A stretch of DNA of 64,000 nt, taken from positions 62,001 to 126,000 of the forward strand of contig NZ_SMKW01000002.1 in assembly GCF_004348985.1 (NCBI RefSeq). Direction: 5' to 3'. This DNA comes from Saccharopolyspora elongata (GTDB taxonomy: Bacteria; Actinomycetota; Actinomycetes; Mycobacteriales; Pseudonocardiaceae). The position numbers and the translations under genes are program-made. Positions within the stretch are counted from its first letter, which is position 1. Every line of letters starts with the position of its first letter. The notes beneath the pieces are model-generated. The model saw only the letters and a program-made list of their open reading frames with translations, ran no database searches and was not told the DNA's origin. Shown piece after piece: positions 8,265 through 17,524 of the stretch.

Positions 8265-9365
8265 TCAGGCGGTGGATTCGAGGGCGGACAAGGTGCGCGA
8301 GACGTCGTCGGCCGTGTTGAAGCCGTGCAGGCCGAACCTTAGGGCACCGGCCCGCGCCGTCGCACGCACATCGCGGGCCGCCAGCCGGTGCACCGCGACG
8401 TCGGCGTCTGGGACCGCGATGGTGACGATGTGGCTCGGCCGTTCGGTGGGGGAGCAGCGGAATCCCCGCTCCTGGGCGCCTTCCCGGAGCAGCCCGGCCA
8501 GTTCCAGGCAGTGCCGTTCGAGCTCAGCTGAGTCGAGCGCCATCAGCAGGTCGAGCGCGGCGGCAGCGCCGGCCCAGGAAGGCCAGCACGGCGACATGTC
8601 GAGCCTGCGTGCGCCGGGCGCGTAGGACAGCGGACCGCCGTAGTAGTCCTGTGGTTCGGGCGAGGTCTTGACGTTGGGCGCCAGCGGCGTGAGCGCGGCA
8701 AGCCGGTCGGGGCGCACGTAGAACCATGCGGCGCCGCGCGGGCACAACAACCACTTGTAGCCGTGGATCGCGATGAAGTCGGGTTCCACGTCTTCGGGCA
8801 GCGCCAGCACGCCGGCGCTTTGCGTCGCGTCGACGAACAACTGCGCACCCACTTCCCGGCACCGCGCCGAAACGGCCGCCAGATCGGTGCGCCAACCGGT
8901 CGCGGACTGCACGTCGCTCAGCGCCACCAGAGTCGTGTCCTCGGCTATCGCCGCCACCAGCGATTCGCTGCGCAGGCAACCGCCCGGCATCGGCACCTGC
9001 TCCACGTGCACGCCGCGTTGTTCCGCAGCGAGCAGCGGAAAGATGTTGCTGCGGAACTCCTCGGCGCCGACGACGACCCTGCTGCCGGCAGGCAGCGCCG
9101 CGGCCACCGTCGCGACCGCCTCCGCCACCGACTGGACGAGCGCGACGTGCTCGGGATCGACGCCGAGCAGCCCGGCGACCTGGCGCCGGCTGTGCTGGGC
9201 CGCCTGATCGCGCTGCGGCCAGGAGAAGTCGCCGAGATCCCAGTTCGCGAGCTCCGCGTGGAGCGCACGCAGCACCGGCTCGGCGGCGGGCGCGCAGCTC
9301 GGGGTGGACAGCCACGCGATGCGGTCCAGGACGGCGAACTGCTCTCGGAACCTCGCCAGATCCAC
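8265..9365 (-). CDS. Class V aminotransferase (PLP-dependent)
   Basis: A 366-residue fold-type I PLP enzyme of the class V family (cysteine desulfurase / isopenicillin-N-epimerase-like). The cofactor aspartate is in LFVDATQSAG and the Schiff-base lysine in HGYKWLLCPRG, near residue 205; the C-terminal domain is complete. The start is GTG 9365, preceded by GAGGAGG; upstream frame extension into the LysR intergenic region is unlikely. It is first in an operon with the two TPP-enzyme subunits and divergent from a LysR regulator. Class V enzymes may transaminate, eliminate or desulfurise, so the reaction is not fixed by sequence. The genomic link to a 2-oxo acid decarboxylase favours transamination. 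Confidence 0.85.
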   Translation of the reverse strand: MDLARFREQFAVLDRIAWLSTPSCAPAAEPVLRALHAELANWDLGDFSWPQRDQAAQHSRRQVAGLLGVDPEHVALVQSVAEAVATVAAALPAGSRVVVGAEEFRSNIFPLLAAEQRGVHVEQVPMPGGCLRSESLVAAIAEDTTLVALSDVQSATGWRTDLAAVSARCREVGAQLFVDATQSAGVLALPEDVEPDFIAIHGYKWLLCPRGAAWFYVRPDRLAALTPLAPNVKTSPEPQDYYGGPLSYAPGARRLDMSPCWPSWAGAAAALDLLMALDSAELERHCLELAGLLREGAQERGFRCSPTERPSHIVTIAVPDADVAVHRLAARDVRATARAGALRFGLHGFNTADDVSRTLSALESTA

Positions 9366-9457
9366 GGTGCCTCCTCGATCAGGGGTTGTACCGAGGATCG
9401 GGAAGCTGGGACCATGAGTCAACGGAATGGTTCTCATGCCTTCCATGAAGGCGGTTG
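9366..9457. promoter_or_regulatory. Divergent control region, aminotransferase / LysR
   Basis: This 92-bp gap is where the LysR protein should bind. An imperfect dyad TTCTCATG-ccttc-CATGAAG lies at 9431-9450, just before the LysR start. It is a candidate site but lacks a clean T-N11-A core. Confidence 0.4.
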
Positions 9458-10345
9458 ATGGTGGAGCTGCAACAGCTGAGATGCCTCGTCGCGGTGCTCG
9501 ACACCGGTTCGTTCACGAAGGCCGCCACCACCCTGCACGTCACGCAGGGCGCGGTCAGCCACGCGGTGAACGGGCTGGAGCGCGAACTCGGCGTGGGGCT
9601 CGTGCGCCGTGGCCGTGGCGGGGCGAGCGCAACCGACGCGGGGGCGCGGGTCGCGGAGCACGCGCGGGCGGTCCTCGCGCGCCTGCGGGTGGCCGAGGAG
9701 GAAGTCCTCGCGATGCGCGGACTGCGAGCGGGACGCCTGCGCGTCGGGAGCTTCACCAGCGCGTCGACGCGCCTGCTGCCCGGGCTCCTCGCCGCCTACC
9801 GGCGGGAGCACCCCGACGTCGAGGTCACCCTGCGGGAAGGCAACGACCTGCAGACCAGGGACCTGCTCGCCGACGGCGAAGTCGACGTCGCGTTCGTCGT
9901 GCTGCCGGCGGACGGCCACGACGTCATCGCCTTGTCCGAGGACGAGCTGGTCCTGGTCGTCCCCGAGACCCACCGCCTCGCGCGGCACCGCGTCGTCCCG
10001 CTGGCCGAGCTCGTGCCGGAGCCGTTGATCCTGTCGTCGGGGGGCTGCGCGACGCTGGTCCGGAGCACGTTCCGCGAACACGGGCTGGAACCGCTGGAAT
10101 CCGGTGCCGTGCAGGAAGGTTCCACGGCGCTGGCCATGGTCGAGGGCGGACTCGGCGCGACGCTCATGCCGGAACTGGCGGTGCCGGCGCTTCCCGGAAC
10201 GCTCGTGACCCGCCCGGTGCGGCCGACCGGCCACCGGCGCCTCGGACTCGCCGCGCGGAGCCAGGAAGCGCACAGCCCGGCGCTGCAAGCCTTCCTCGCG
10301 CTCGCGAAGCGGCAGGCGCCCGCGTTGGCCCGCCGGACGGCCTGA
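9458..10345 (+). CDS. LysR family transcriptional regulator
   Basis: A 295-residue LysR regulator with an N-terminal winged helix (about 1-60: CLVAVLDTGSFTKAATTLHV, then TQGAVSHAVNGLERELG) and a two-lobed effector domain (about 90-285). The start used is ATG 9458, with AAGGCGG upstream; TTG 9455 and GTG 9461 are in frame next to it. It is divergent from the aminotransferase-TPP operon, the classical arrangement for a pathway-specific activator, so its effector is probably that pathway's substrate. It ends 3 bp before the stop of the convergent MFS gene. Confidence 0.9.
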   Translation: MVELQQLRCLVAVLDTGSFTKAATTLHVTQGAVSHAVNGLERELGVGLVRRGRGGASATDAGARVAEHARAVLARLRVAEEEVLAMRGLRAGRLRVGSFTSASTRLLPGLLAAYRREHPDVEVTLREGNDLQTRDLLADGEVDVAFVVLPADGHDVIALSEDELVLVVPETHRLARHRVVPLAELVPEPLILSSGGCATLVRSTFREHGLEPLESGAVQEGSTALAMVEGGLGATLMPELAVPALPGTLVTRPVRPTGHRRLGLAARSQEAHSPALQAFLALAKRQAPALARRTA

Positions 10346-10348
10346 CGG

Positions 10349-11671
10349 TCACGGGGCGTCGGTGGTCGCCAGGTCGTCGGAGTTGCCGGAGCGGTCGGGG
10401 GCCGCCACAGGCAGCATCGCCAGCAGCCCGATCAGCAGGATCACGACGATGCCGCCCATGCCCGCGCGCTGAGTGCCGAAGAAGGCGATGAAGCCGCTGA
10501 ACGCCAGCGGTCCGAGGAAGCTCACGGCCCGGCCGGTGGTGGCGTAGAGGCCGAACACCTCGCCCTCCCGGCCGGGGGTGGCGATGCGCGCGAGGAAGGT
10601 CCGGCTGGCCGACTGGGTCGGCCCCAGGAAGATCGCCAGCAGCAGCCCGCCCACCCAGAAGGCCGGTTTGCCGGGCACCGCGACCAGCGCTCCGCCCACC
10701 ACGACCAGCCCGATCAGCGACGCCATGATGACGGTCTTCGGGCCGAACCGGTCGTCCGCGCGACCGCCCAGGAACGCGCCGAGCCCGGCGACGAGGTTCG
10801 CCGTGATCGCGAAGACCACCACCTCGGTGGCGGTGAAGCCGAAGGTGCCCGCGGCGATCACGCCGCCGAAGGTGAAGATCGCGGCCAGGCCGTCCCGGTA
10901 GAGCGCGCTGGCCACCAGGAAACCCAGCGTCCGCCGCTCGGTGCGCCACATCCGGGCCAGTCGCTTCCCGAGCACGACGTAGCTGCTGAAGATCGCGCGG
11001 CGCAGCGGCTCGCCGGAGGACTCCGCCTCGGGCACGAAGAAGAACAGCGGCAGCGCGAACACCGCGAACCACGCGGCCGCGAACAGCGCCACGACGCGGA
11101 TGTTCAGCCCGTCCTGCGAGGTCACGCCGAACAGGCCGACCTCGGGCTGCACGAAGCCGATCAGCACGATCACCAGCGCGATCAGCCCGCCGAAATAGCC
11201 CAGGCCCCAGCCGAAACCGGAGATGCGGCCGATCGTCGCCGGAGTCGAGACCTGGAGCAGCATCGCGTTGTAGTTCACCGTGGCGAACTCGGAGAACACG
11301 CTGCCCACCGAGATCAGCACGAGGCCCAGCAGCAGGTAGGCCGGATCGTCCCGGACGAAGAACAGCCCGGCCGTGCTGGCCACCACGAGCGCGGTGTGCA
11401 CCGCCAGCCACAGCTTGCGGCGTCCGCCCGCGTCGCTGCGCTGACCGGTCACCGGCGCGACCAGCGCGATGCACACGCCCGAGATCGTGAGCGCGAGGCC
11501 CAGGGACTCCGAGCCGCTCTTCGGGTCGGCGGCCACGCTCTCGGTCAAGTACACCGTGAACACGAACGTCAAGATCACGGTGTTGAACGCTGCGGAACCC
11601 CAGTCCCACAGCGCCCAGCTGATCACCCCGCGCACGTCCCGTTGAGGTGCGGGCGGGGTATTCGCGGTCAT
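10349..11671 (-). CDS. MFS transporter, Atg22/UMF1-like (copy 1)
   Basis: A 440-residue membrane protein with about 12 helices. It starts with VISWALWDWGSAAFNTVILT, the opening characteristic of bacterial Atg22-like (UMF1-type) MFS proteins. The helix 2-3 region has GQRSDAGGRRK and the second half GGRADDRFGPK, the two Asp/Arg MFS loops. The ATG is 11669-11671. A paralogue of nearly the same length lies at 38726-40030 with long stretches of near-identical DNA. Bacterial members are thought to be exporters or amino-acid effluxers, but none is assigned here. It overlaps no neighbour and probably has its own promoter in 11672-11793. Confidence 0.88.
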   Translation of the reverse strand: MTANTPPAPQRDVRGVISWALWDWGSAAFNTVILTFVFTVYLTESVAADPKSGSESLGLALTISGVCIALVAPVTGQRSDAGGRRKLWLAVHTALVVASTAGLFFVRDDPAYLLLGLVLISVGSVFSEFATVNYNAMLLQVSTPATIGRISGFGWGLGYFGGLIALVIVLIGFVQPEVGLFGVTSQDGLNIRVVALFAAAWFAVFALPLFFFVPEAESSGEPLRRAIFSSYVVLGKRLARMWRTERRTLGFLVASALYRDGLAAIFTFGGVIAAGTFGFTATEVVVFAITANLVAGLGAFLGGRADDRFGPKTVIMASLIGLVVVGGALVAVPGKPAFWVGGLLLAIFLGPTQSASRTFLARIATPGREGEVFGLYATTGRAVSFLGPLAFSGFIAFFGTQRAGMGGIVVILLIGLLAMLPVAAPDRSGNSDDLATTDAP

Positions 11672-11793
11672 GCCCACGGCACGATTCGACCAGCAGGCCC
11701 CGGCCGCAGCCAGTCGAAACCCACTGGTCGCCCGGTCCGCGCGACAACCGCGCCGAAAAGCATCCGGATGGTCGACCCCGGACCGGCCGGTGC

Positions 11794-14544
11794 TCACCGC
11801 CGACCGGCCGTCGGCGGGAACAGCCAGTCCATCGGGGCGGGTTTGCCCAGGTAGTAGCCCTGCCCCTGGTCGCAGCCGAGGTCGCGGATGATGGCGAGCT
11901 GGGCGGCCGTCTCGATGCCCTCCGCCACCACGCCGAGGCCGATCGCGTGGGCCATGGCGACGATGCCGGCGACGATGACCTCCAGCTCGTCGGAGGAACC
12001 GAGGTCGGTGATGAACGTCCGGTCGATCTTGACGATGTCCAGCGGCAGCCGGCGCAGCTGCGCCAGCGAGGAGTAGCCGGTGCCGAAGTCGTCGATCGCC
12101 AGGCCGATGCCCAGTTCGCGCAGCGCCGTCAGGACGCGCGTCGCGGCTTCGGGGTCCTGCATGATCGCGTTCTCGGTGATCTCCAGGCACAGCGCGTGGG
12201 ACGGCAGCCCGGATTCCGCGAGCGCCTGCTGCACGTGGTCCTGCAGCCGGGGATCTTCCAGCTGGCGCGGCGAAAGGTTCGCGTTGAGGTGCAGATCGAG
12301 GTCGTGGCGCTCGCGCGCCGCGGCGACCCGGCTGGTCGCCTCGCGCAGCATGTGCGCGCCGATGGGGTTGATCAGGTCGCTCTCCTCGGCCAGCGGGATG
12401 AACTCGCCCGGCGACACCGCCCCGTGCAGAGGATGCCACCACCGGAGCAGGCCTTCCACCGCGACCGTGCTTTCGGTGCGCAGGTCCACGACCGGTTGGA
12501 AGGCCACCCAGAGCTGCTCGCGCCGCACGGCGTGGCGCAGGTCCTGCTCCAGGACCATGTGCCGCTGCACGCGTTTTCGAAGGTCGACGTCGAAGAACGC
12601 GCAGCGCCCGCCGCCGTGCGCCTTGGCCTTGTACATCGCGACGTCGGCGTCGCGCAGGAGGTCCTGGGCGGACCGGGTGTCGTCCGGCCCGGCCAGCACC
12701 ACGCCGATGCTGCCGTTGACGTGCAGCTGCCGGCCCTGCACGTGGATGGGCTCGGTGAGGGCGGCGAGCAGCCGCTCGCTGAGCCTGCGGAGCATGGCGT
12801 GGCTGCCGTCGCAGTGCACCAGGATCACGAACTCGTCGCCGCCGAGCCGGCCGACCAGCGCCTCCCCGGGCGTCGCGCGCACCAACCGGTTCCCGGCGAT
12901 GCGCAGCACCTCGTCGCCGACGCCGTGGCCGAGGGAATCGTTGATCCGTTTGAAGTTGTCCAGGTCGATGAACAGCACGGCCATCGGGAGCGTTCGCCGC
13001 CGCGCGGCCCCGAGGTGGCGCAGCACCAGCGTCCGGTTGGCCAGACCGGTCAGCGGATCGTGGGTGGCCTCGTACTCCAGGCGCTCCCTGGCGGCCCGGC
13101 TCTCGGTGATGTCGCTGAAGGAGATGACGACCTTGTGCGGCGGGCTGTCCTGCGGGTTCAGCGACCGCGCGGTGACCGCCAACCACGTGGTGCGCCCGTC
13201 GGCGCGGGTGAAGCCGATCACCCGCGAGTTCTGCTGCTTGCCGGTCCGCCGGGTCACCACCGCCGGGTGCTCATCGGGCCGCATCGAGGTCCCGGCGTCG
13301 TTGAAGAACGGCCAGGACGTGGGCGTGGTGCCGATGATCTCGGCCGCGGTCGAGCCGGCGATGCGCTCGGCGGCCGGGTTCACCGCCTCGATGATGCCCG
13401 TCGAGCCCACCACGATGACGCCCTCGTCCAGCGCCGCGACGACGGTTGCGAAGTCCTGCTCGGCCTGCCGGTGCGCGGTCTCGTCGGCGCACACCAGCAC
13501 GTAGCCGGAGTCCATTTCAGAGGCCGAGATCCGGACGACGAGGGAGGTGCCGTCCCGGTGCCGGTGCACGGCCTCGGTGACCCCGCCCTCGGCGACCAGG
13601 GCCTCGGGCCGCAGCGGCGCGCCGACGAGCGCCTCGACGTGCCGTCCCAACGCCTGTTCGGCGGGCACGCCGTACACGGTTTCGGCGGCCGGGTTCCAGC
13701 TGGTGACCACGCCCTCGCGGCTGGTCGCGATGATGGCGTTGTTGACGTGCTGCACCAGGGCCGCCTGGTAGCGCAGCGCGGCTTCGGCGGTCTTCTGCGT
13801 GGTGATGTCCCGCCCGATGACCTGCACCGCCGGACGCCCCTCCCAGGTGGTGTGCACCGCCATTATCTCCACCGGGACCGCGGTGCCGTCCACGCGCTGC
13901 AGGTGGGCGTGCGACCGCGGCGTCGCCGTGCCCGCCGCCGTCAGCAGCTTCAGCCGCTTGCGCATCTCGACGACCGACTGCGGGGTCACGAAGTCCGTGA
14001 CCCGCCGCCCGAGGAGCCACTCGCAGGATTCGGCGCCGAGGATGGAGCTCATCGCCGGGTTGGCGTACTTGATGATGCCGTCCTGGTGCACGCAGATCGC
14101 ATCGGGGCTGAGCTCGGCGAGCAGCCGGTAGCGGTCGGCGAGGTCCTCCATGGCCTGCCGGTCCCGGTGCAGGCCGGTCACCTCGCGGATCAGGCCGATG
14201 AGGCCGCCGGTGCGCCGGTCGCCGAACGCGCGGGCCCGCAGGTGCAGCAGTCGGGTCTCGCCCTGCGCGGTGATGATCGGCTGTTCCAGATCGACGTCCC
14301 GCAGCCAGGCCGGCGGGTCGGCCGTCGCCGCCCACGGCTCGATGAGCTCGGTCAGCCGGTCGCGGACGGCCTCGTCGGTCGCGCCCGGCATGTCCAGGAG
14401 CACGTCCATGCCGGGCATCCAGGTGATCTTGCGATCGGCGAAGTCGAACCGCCAGCCGATCGCGCCGTGCGCGGACAGCGCGAGGTCCAGCAACTCGCCG
14501 CCAAGGCCCGCACTGCTCGGCCCGCCCCCAGGATCGATCGTCAT
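11794..14544 (-). CDS. Multi-PAS GGDEF-EAL cyclic-di-GMP protein, EGL variant
   Basis: About 916 residues. Four PAS-type modules seem to fill residues 15-475; YANPAMSSILG, VTSWNPAAETVYG and IEAVNPAAERIAG are PAS cores. A GGDEF domain (about 480-640) follows with an intact RLGGDEF near 568, then an EAL-type domain (about 650-905) in which the signature is EGL (VAVEGLLRWW near 696). The other phosphodiesterase residues are present: NANLSP, LEITEN, IDDFGTGYSSL, IVKIDRTF, AEGIET and GQGYYLGKP. The metal-binding Glu is retained, so activity may survive the Ala-to-Gly change. No membrane helix is seen. ATG 14544 is used; an ATG 36 bp upstream is possible. It is the larger of two such proteins in this window. 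Confidence 0.92.
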   Translation of the reverse strand: MTIDPGGGPSSAGLGGELLDLALSAHGAIGWRFDFADRKITWMPGMDVLLDMPGATDEAVRDRLTELIEPWAATADPPAWLRDVDLEQPIITAQGETRLLHLRARAFGDRRTGGLIGLIREVTGLHRDRQAMEDLADRYRLLAELSPDAICVHQDGIIKYANPAMSSILGAESCEWLLGRRVTDFVTPQSVVEMRKRLKLLTAAGTATPRSHAHLQRVDGTAVPVEIMAVHTTWEGRPAVQVIGRDITTQKTAEAALRYQAALVQHVNNAIIATSREGVVTSWNPAAETVYGVPAEQALGRHVEALVGAPLRPEALVAEGGVTEAVHRHRDGTSLVVRISASEMDSGYVLVCADETAHRQAEQDFATVVAALDEGVIVVGSTGIIEAVNPAAERIAGSTAAEIIGTTPTSWPFFNDAGTSMRPDEHPAVVTRRTGKQQNSRVIGFTRADGRTTWLAVTARSLNPQDSPPHKVVISFSDITESRAARERLEYEATHDPLTGLANRTLVLRHLGAARRRTLPMAVLFIDLDNFKRINDSLGHGVGDEVLRIAGNRLVRATPGEALVGRLGGDEFVILVHCDGSHAMLRRLSERLLAALTEPIHVQGRQLHVNGSIGVVLAGPDDTRSAQDLLRDADVAMYKAKAHGGGRCAFFDVDLRKRVQRHMVLEQDLRHAVRREQLWVAFQPVVDLRTESTVAVEGLLRWWHPLHGAVSPGEFIPLAEESDLINPIGAHMLREATSRVAAARERHDLDLHLNANLSPRQLEDPRLQDHVQQALAESGLPSHALCLEITENAIMQDPEAATRVLTALRELGIGLAIDDFGTGYSSLAQLRRLPLDIVKIDRTFITDLGSSDELEVIVAGIVAMAHAIGLGVVAEGIETAAQLAIIRDLGCDQGQGYYLGKPAPMDWLFPPTAGRR

Positions 14545-14797
14545 GATCCGTCCAAAGAAGAGACCCGCCCACCCGCGCACGCGGCGTGGGCTGCGCCCGT
14601 CGTGGCCGCACCCGACCTAGCAGTTCCCGGAACCGCAGACCACCAACCATCGGCGCGGCGGGCGTAATGGACCGCTGCGCCGAGCGTCGGGAGATCGACG
14701 CGGGTGGAATTCATGCCATCGGGCGGTCTGCGGCGTCGGCGGCCCGGTTACCCCAGGACAACAGCAGCGGAGCGCTGTTCTGGTTCAGGGGGAAACC

Positions 14798-15202
14798 ATG
14801 GACATGACGAGTCCGGCGGCAGGTGGACTGATCAACTACGTCCGCACGGTGGCGGGCGACCTCGGCGACGACGTCTACGAGGTCGACGTGGACCTCGAGA
14901 GCGGGTTGGCCACGGCGATCATCCTCGTGCACTCCAAGGTGCCCACCCTCGTGGACTGCCCACTCCTGCTGACCTGGGACGAGGTCAGCGGCTGGGCCCT
15001 GCGGGTGGAGACCGACGGCTGGGGGGACACCACGGCCATCGAGTTCATGGGCGAGGACATCCTGCCCGAACCGGGGCTGGTGCGGGACTTCCTGCAGGAG
15101 GCGGTCGACGGCCGCAACCCCGGCATGCTCCAGCCCCCGTCGTTCCGCCTGCCCAATGCGGGCGATGACCTCGAAGACCGCCTGGCCCGGTTCGCCGCCT
15201 GA
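14798..15202 (+). CDS. DUF6292 family protein
   Basis: A 134-residue acidic soluble protein matching the small DUF6292 family known from Pseudonocardiales-type actinomycetes. The order of conserved pieces is an N-terminal helix (INYVRTVAGDLGDDVYEV), a central strand with LLLTWDEVSGWALRVETD, then EDILPEPGLVRDFLQEAV. Function is unknown; members often sit near regulatory genes. It has an imperfect AACAGC/GCTGTT dyad shortly upstream (14761-14780) and is convergent with the GlsB-type gene, 16 bp from stop to stop. No catalytic motif is visible. Confidence 0.75.
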   Translation: MDMTSPAAGGLINYVRTVAGDLGDDVYEVDVDLESGLATAIILVHSKVPTLVDCPLLLTWDEVSGWALRVETDGWGDTTAIEFMGEDILPEPGLVRDFLQEAVDGRNPGMLQPPSFRLPNAGDDLEDRLARFAA

Positions 15203-15218
15203 CCTCGGCCGGGCGCGG

Positions 15219-15482
15219 TCATGCTCGCGTGCGGTGGAAGATCAGCCGGTAGATCAGCAGCAGGATCACCGAGCCGACGACGGCCCAGACGAAGCTCATC
15301 AGGTTGAAACCGGTGACTCCCGCACCACCGGCAACACTGGTCGCGATCCAGCCGCCGAGCAACCCGCCGACGATGCCGATCACGATGGTCACGATGATCC
15401 CGCCGGGATCGCGGCCGGGGAGGATGAACTTGGCGATCGCCCCGGCGATCAGCCCGAACAGGATCCAGCTGAGAATACCCAT
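15219..15482 (-). CDS. GlsB/YeaQ/YmgE family small membrane protein
   Basis: An 87-residue protein of the transglycosylase-associated family, with three hydrophobic segments at about residues 4-22, 28-50 and 60-80. The conserved features GLIAGAIAKFILPGRDPGG and GGLLGGWIAT are plain. These proteins respond to envelope stress; a direct enzymatic role is unproven. ATG 15480-15482 has AGGAGG upstream. Frames running further upstream are not supported. Confidence 0.88.
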   Translation of the reverse strand: MGILSWILFGLIAGAIAKFILPGRDPGGIIVTIVIGIVGGLLGGWIATSVAGGAGVTGFNLMSFVWAVVGSVILLLIYRLIFHRTRA

Positions 15483-15702
15483 GACGGCGTCCTCCTGAGC
15501 TCGATCGACCATCCGGCACAGGGGTTCCCCGAACGAGGGCATCGCATGCACCGGTCGTGCCCGGGCACGCCACCGAGCTCCGCCAGATCGTCCTATGAGG
15601 ACGCCGGACCACGCGTCGTGGCACTCCGGGGTACCGGTTGCACCGCGGCCGCTGCCGAGCGGTTTGATCTCTGCGGTCGGCACGCGGTTTTCGGAGGCGG
15701 CG

Positions 15703-16956
15703 GTGTTGCAGCGCGGTGCATCTTTGGGGCGGGATTTCGGCTGGTTGTGGGCGGCGTACGCGGTCAGCACGGCGGGCACGTGGCTCGCGCTCGACGCGTT
15801 CCCGCTCATCGCCGTCCTGGTGCTGCACAGCAGCACGACGCAGGTTTCCGCGCTCGCCGCCGCGGGCCTGGCGGTCGGTGCGGTCCTCGCGGTGCCGCTC
15901 GGCCCGTGGGTGGAGTTCCACCCGAAGCGGCCGGTCATGATCGCGATGGATCTGGTCCGGTTCGCGGTGCTGATGTCCGTGCCGGCGGCCTACGCGTTCG
16001 GCGTGCTGACCTTCGCCCAGCTGGTCGTCGTGTCCGTGCTCGTGGCGGCCGCCAACATCCTGTTCACCGCGGCGAGCGGTGCGTGCCTCAAGGCGCTGGT
16101 GCGGCCCGACGACCTGCTGGCGGCCAACGGCAGGTTCGAATCCACGACGTGGACGGCGACCGCGATCGGTCCGCCGCTGGGCGGGTTCGCCGTCGGTGCG
16201 TTGGGCCCCGTGACGACCGTCGTGCTCAACGCCGCCAGCTACCTGCTCTCCGCGCTCGGGATCCGCGCGATCAGCGGCCGGGAGCGACCGCCGGAGCGGC
16301 GCGGATCGCGGTTCCGCGCCGGCGACGTCGGCGAGGGCTGGCGCTGCATCTTCCGGCATCCCCTGCTGCGGCGGCTGTTCCTCAACAACAGCCTGGTGAA
16401 GGGGCTGATCATGGCGCCAGTCCCGCTGCTCACGGTCCTGCTCCTCCGCGACCTGGGCTACGCGCCGTGGCAGTACGGCCTGGCCTTCGGCGTGCCGTGC
16501 ATCGGCGGCCTGGTCGGGTCGCGGCTGGCGAGGCCCCTGGTCGCGAGGTTCGGGCAGCACCGGGTCATGCTCGCCGCGGGCACGGTGGCCGTGTGCTGGC
16601 CGGTGGGCCTGGCGTTCGTGCCGCCCGGCCCGCCGGGCCTGCTGCTCATCATCGGGATCGAGTTCGGCTTGATCACGAGCATGGGCGTCTTCAACCCGGT
16701 GTTCGCCACCTACCGCCTCGAGAACATCGATTCCGGCAGCGTCGCCCGGACCTTGGCGGCGTGGTCGATCGGCAGCGGCGCCACCGTTTCGGCGCTGACG
16801 TTCCTCTGGGGACTGCTCGCCGCCGTCACCGGCCCCCGCGTCGCCATCGCGATCGCCGGGGTGCTCATCCTCGGCACGCCGCTCCTGCTGCCGCGCCGGA
16901 ACAGCGATTCGTCCGATGAGCACAGGATTCCGCGTCCGGCGGAGACTGCCCCGTAG
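15703..16956 (+). CDS. MFS transporter
   Basis: A 417-residue MFS protein with about 12 transmembrane helices, starting with FGWLWAAYAVSTAGTWLALD, as in actinobacterial MFS exporters of the MFS_3/enterobactin-exporter type. The loop RPLVARFGQHRV marks the second-half MFS motif. GTG 15703 is preceded by GGAGG; an upstream frame from 15595 is open but its residues do not look like protein. It stands alone, divergent from the GlsB-type gene. Drug or siderophore export is typical of the family but not shown here. Confidence 0.82.
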   Translation: MLQRGASLGRDFGWLWAAYAVSTAGTWLALDAFPLIAVLVLHSSTTQVSALAAAGLAVGAVLAVPLGPWVEFHPKRPVMIAMDLVRFAVLMSVPAAYAFGVLTFAQLVVVSVLVAAANILFTAASGACLKALVRPDDLLAANGRFESTTWTATAIGPPLGGFAVGALGPVTTVVLNAASYLLSALGIRAISGRERPPERRGSRFRAGDVGEGWRCIFRHPLLRRLFLNNSLVKGLIMAPVPLLTVLLLRDLGYAPWQYGLAFGVPCIGGLVGSRLARPLVARFGQHRVMLAAGTVAVCWPVGLAFVPPGPPGLLLIIGIEFGLITSMGVFNPVFATYRLENIDSGSVARTLAAWSIGSGATVSALTFLWGLLAAVTGPRVAIAIAGVLILGTPLLLPRRNSDSSDEHRIPRPAETAP

Positions 16957-17010
16957 CAAGCGAACACGCCTCCCGGCGCGCCCCCTCCGAGGACTGCCTC
17001 GTAGGCGTCG

Positions 17011-17346
17011 GAATCCCACGGCGTTCCAGAACCAGGTTCCATTGTCAACCTGAGCGTTCAAGGCATCCAGCAGGTCCAAGCGAGCCGCTTGCACGGTCAC
17101 GCCTGCGGGCATCTCCTTGGGGACCACGTCGCTGCGGCGTACCCGCGCATCGACTTCCGCGGTCGCGGTGGCCTTCTCGACGGGCCCGATCCGATTCACC
17201 ATGGCGACCACGTTCTTGGGCAGTTTGACCGGATTGCCGTCCAAGTCCTTGTCCGCTTCGGCGGTGAGCAGGTTGGTGCCCAGCCGATCCAGTTGCGACA
17301 TGAGATCTGCCCGGCTGCCCCAGTTCCTCACCCGTTGAACCCACAT
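17011..17346 (-). pseudogene. Unrecognised protein fragment
   Basis: The minus frame here reads like real protein for about 110 residues, with amphipathic helices, several lysines and pieces such as LDRLGTNLLTAEADKDLDGN and LPKNVVAMVNRIGPVEKA. After NGTWFWNAVGF it runs into arginine-rich sequence typical of a wrong frame, with no stop. The ATG at 17346 has GGGAGG immediately upstream, but too close. It looks like the start of a gene that lost its 3-prime part. I do not recognise the family. Confidence 0.4.
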
Positions 17347-17524
17347 GCCTCCCGCCTGGGAGACACCCATCGGCAGGATGCGCACGCAGCCCAGTGAACC
17401 CCACAGCAACCTTGCCGCTTCGCGGCGCCTGAACAAGGGACTCCGGATCACCCCCTTCCGCGAGTGCTGGATCAGCGCTATGTTCCCGAATAGTTTTCAT
17501 GTTTTCTTTAGGGGAGTGATCGAG

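Noticed and set aside
11647-14667. A 1006-codon open frame on the plus strand
   Set aside because: It is antisense to the PAS-GGDEF-EAL gene and its product is a low-complexity Arg/Gly/His/Val string, as expected from the complementary frame of GC-rich coding DNA.
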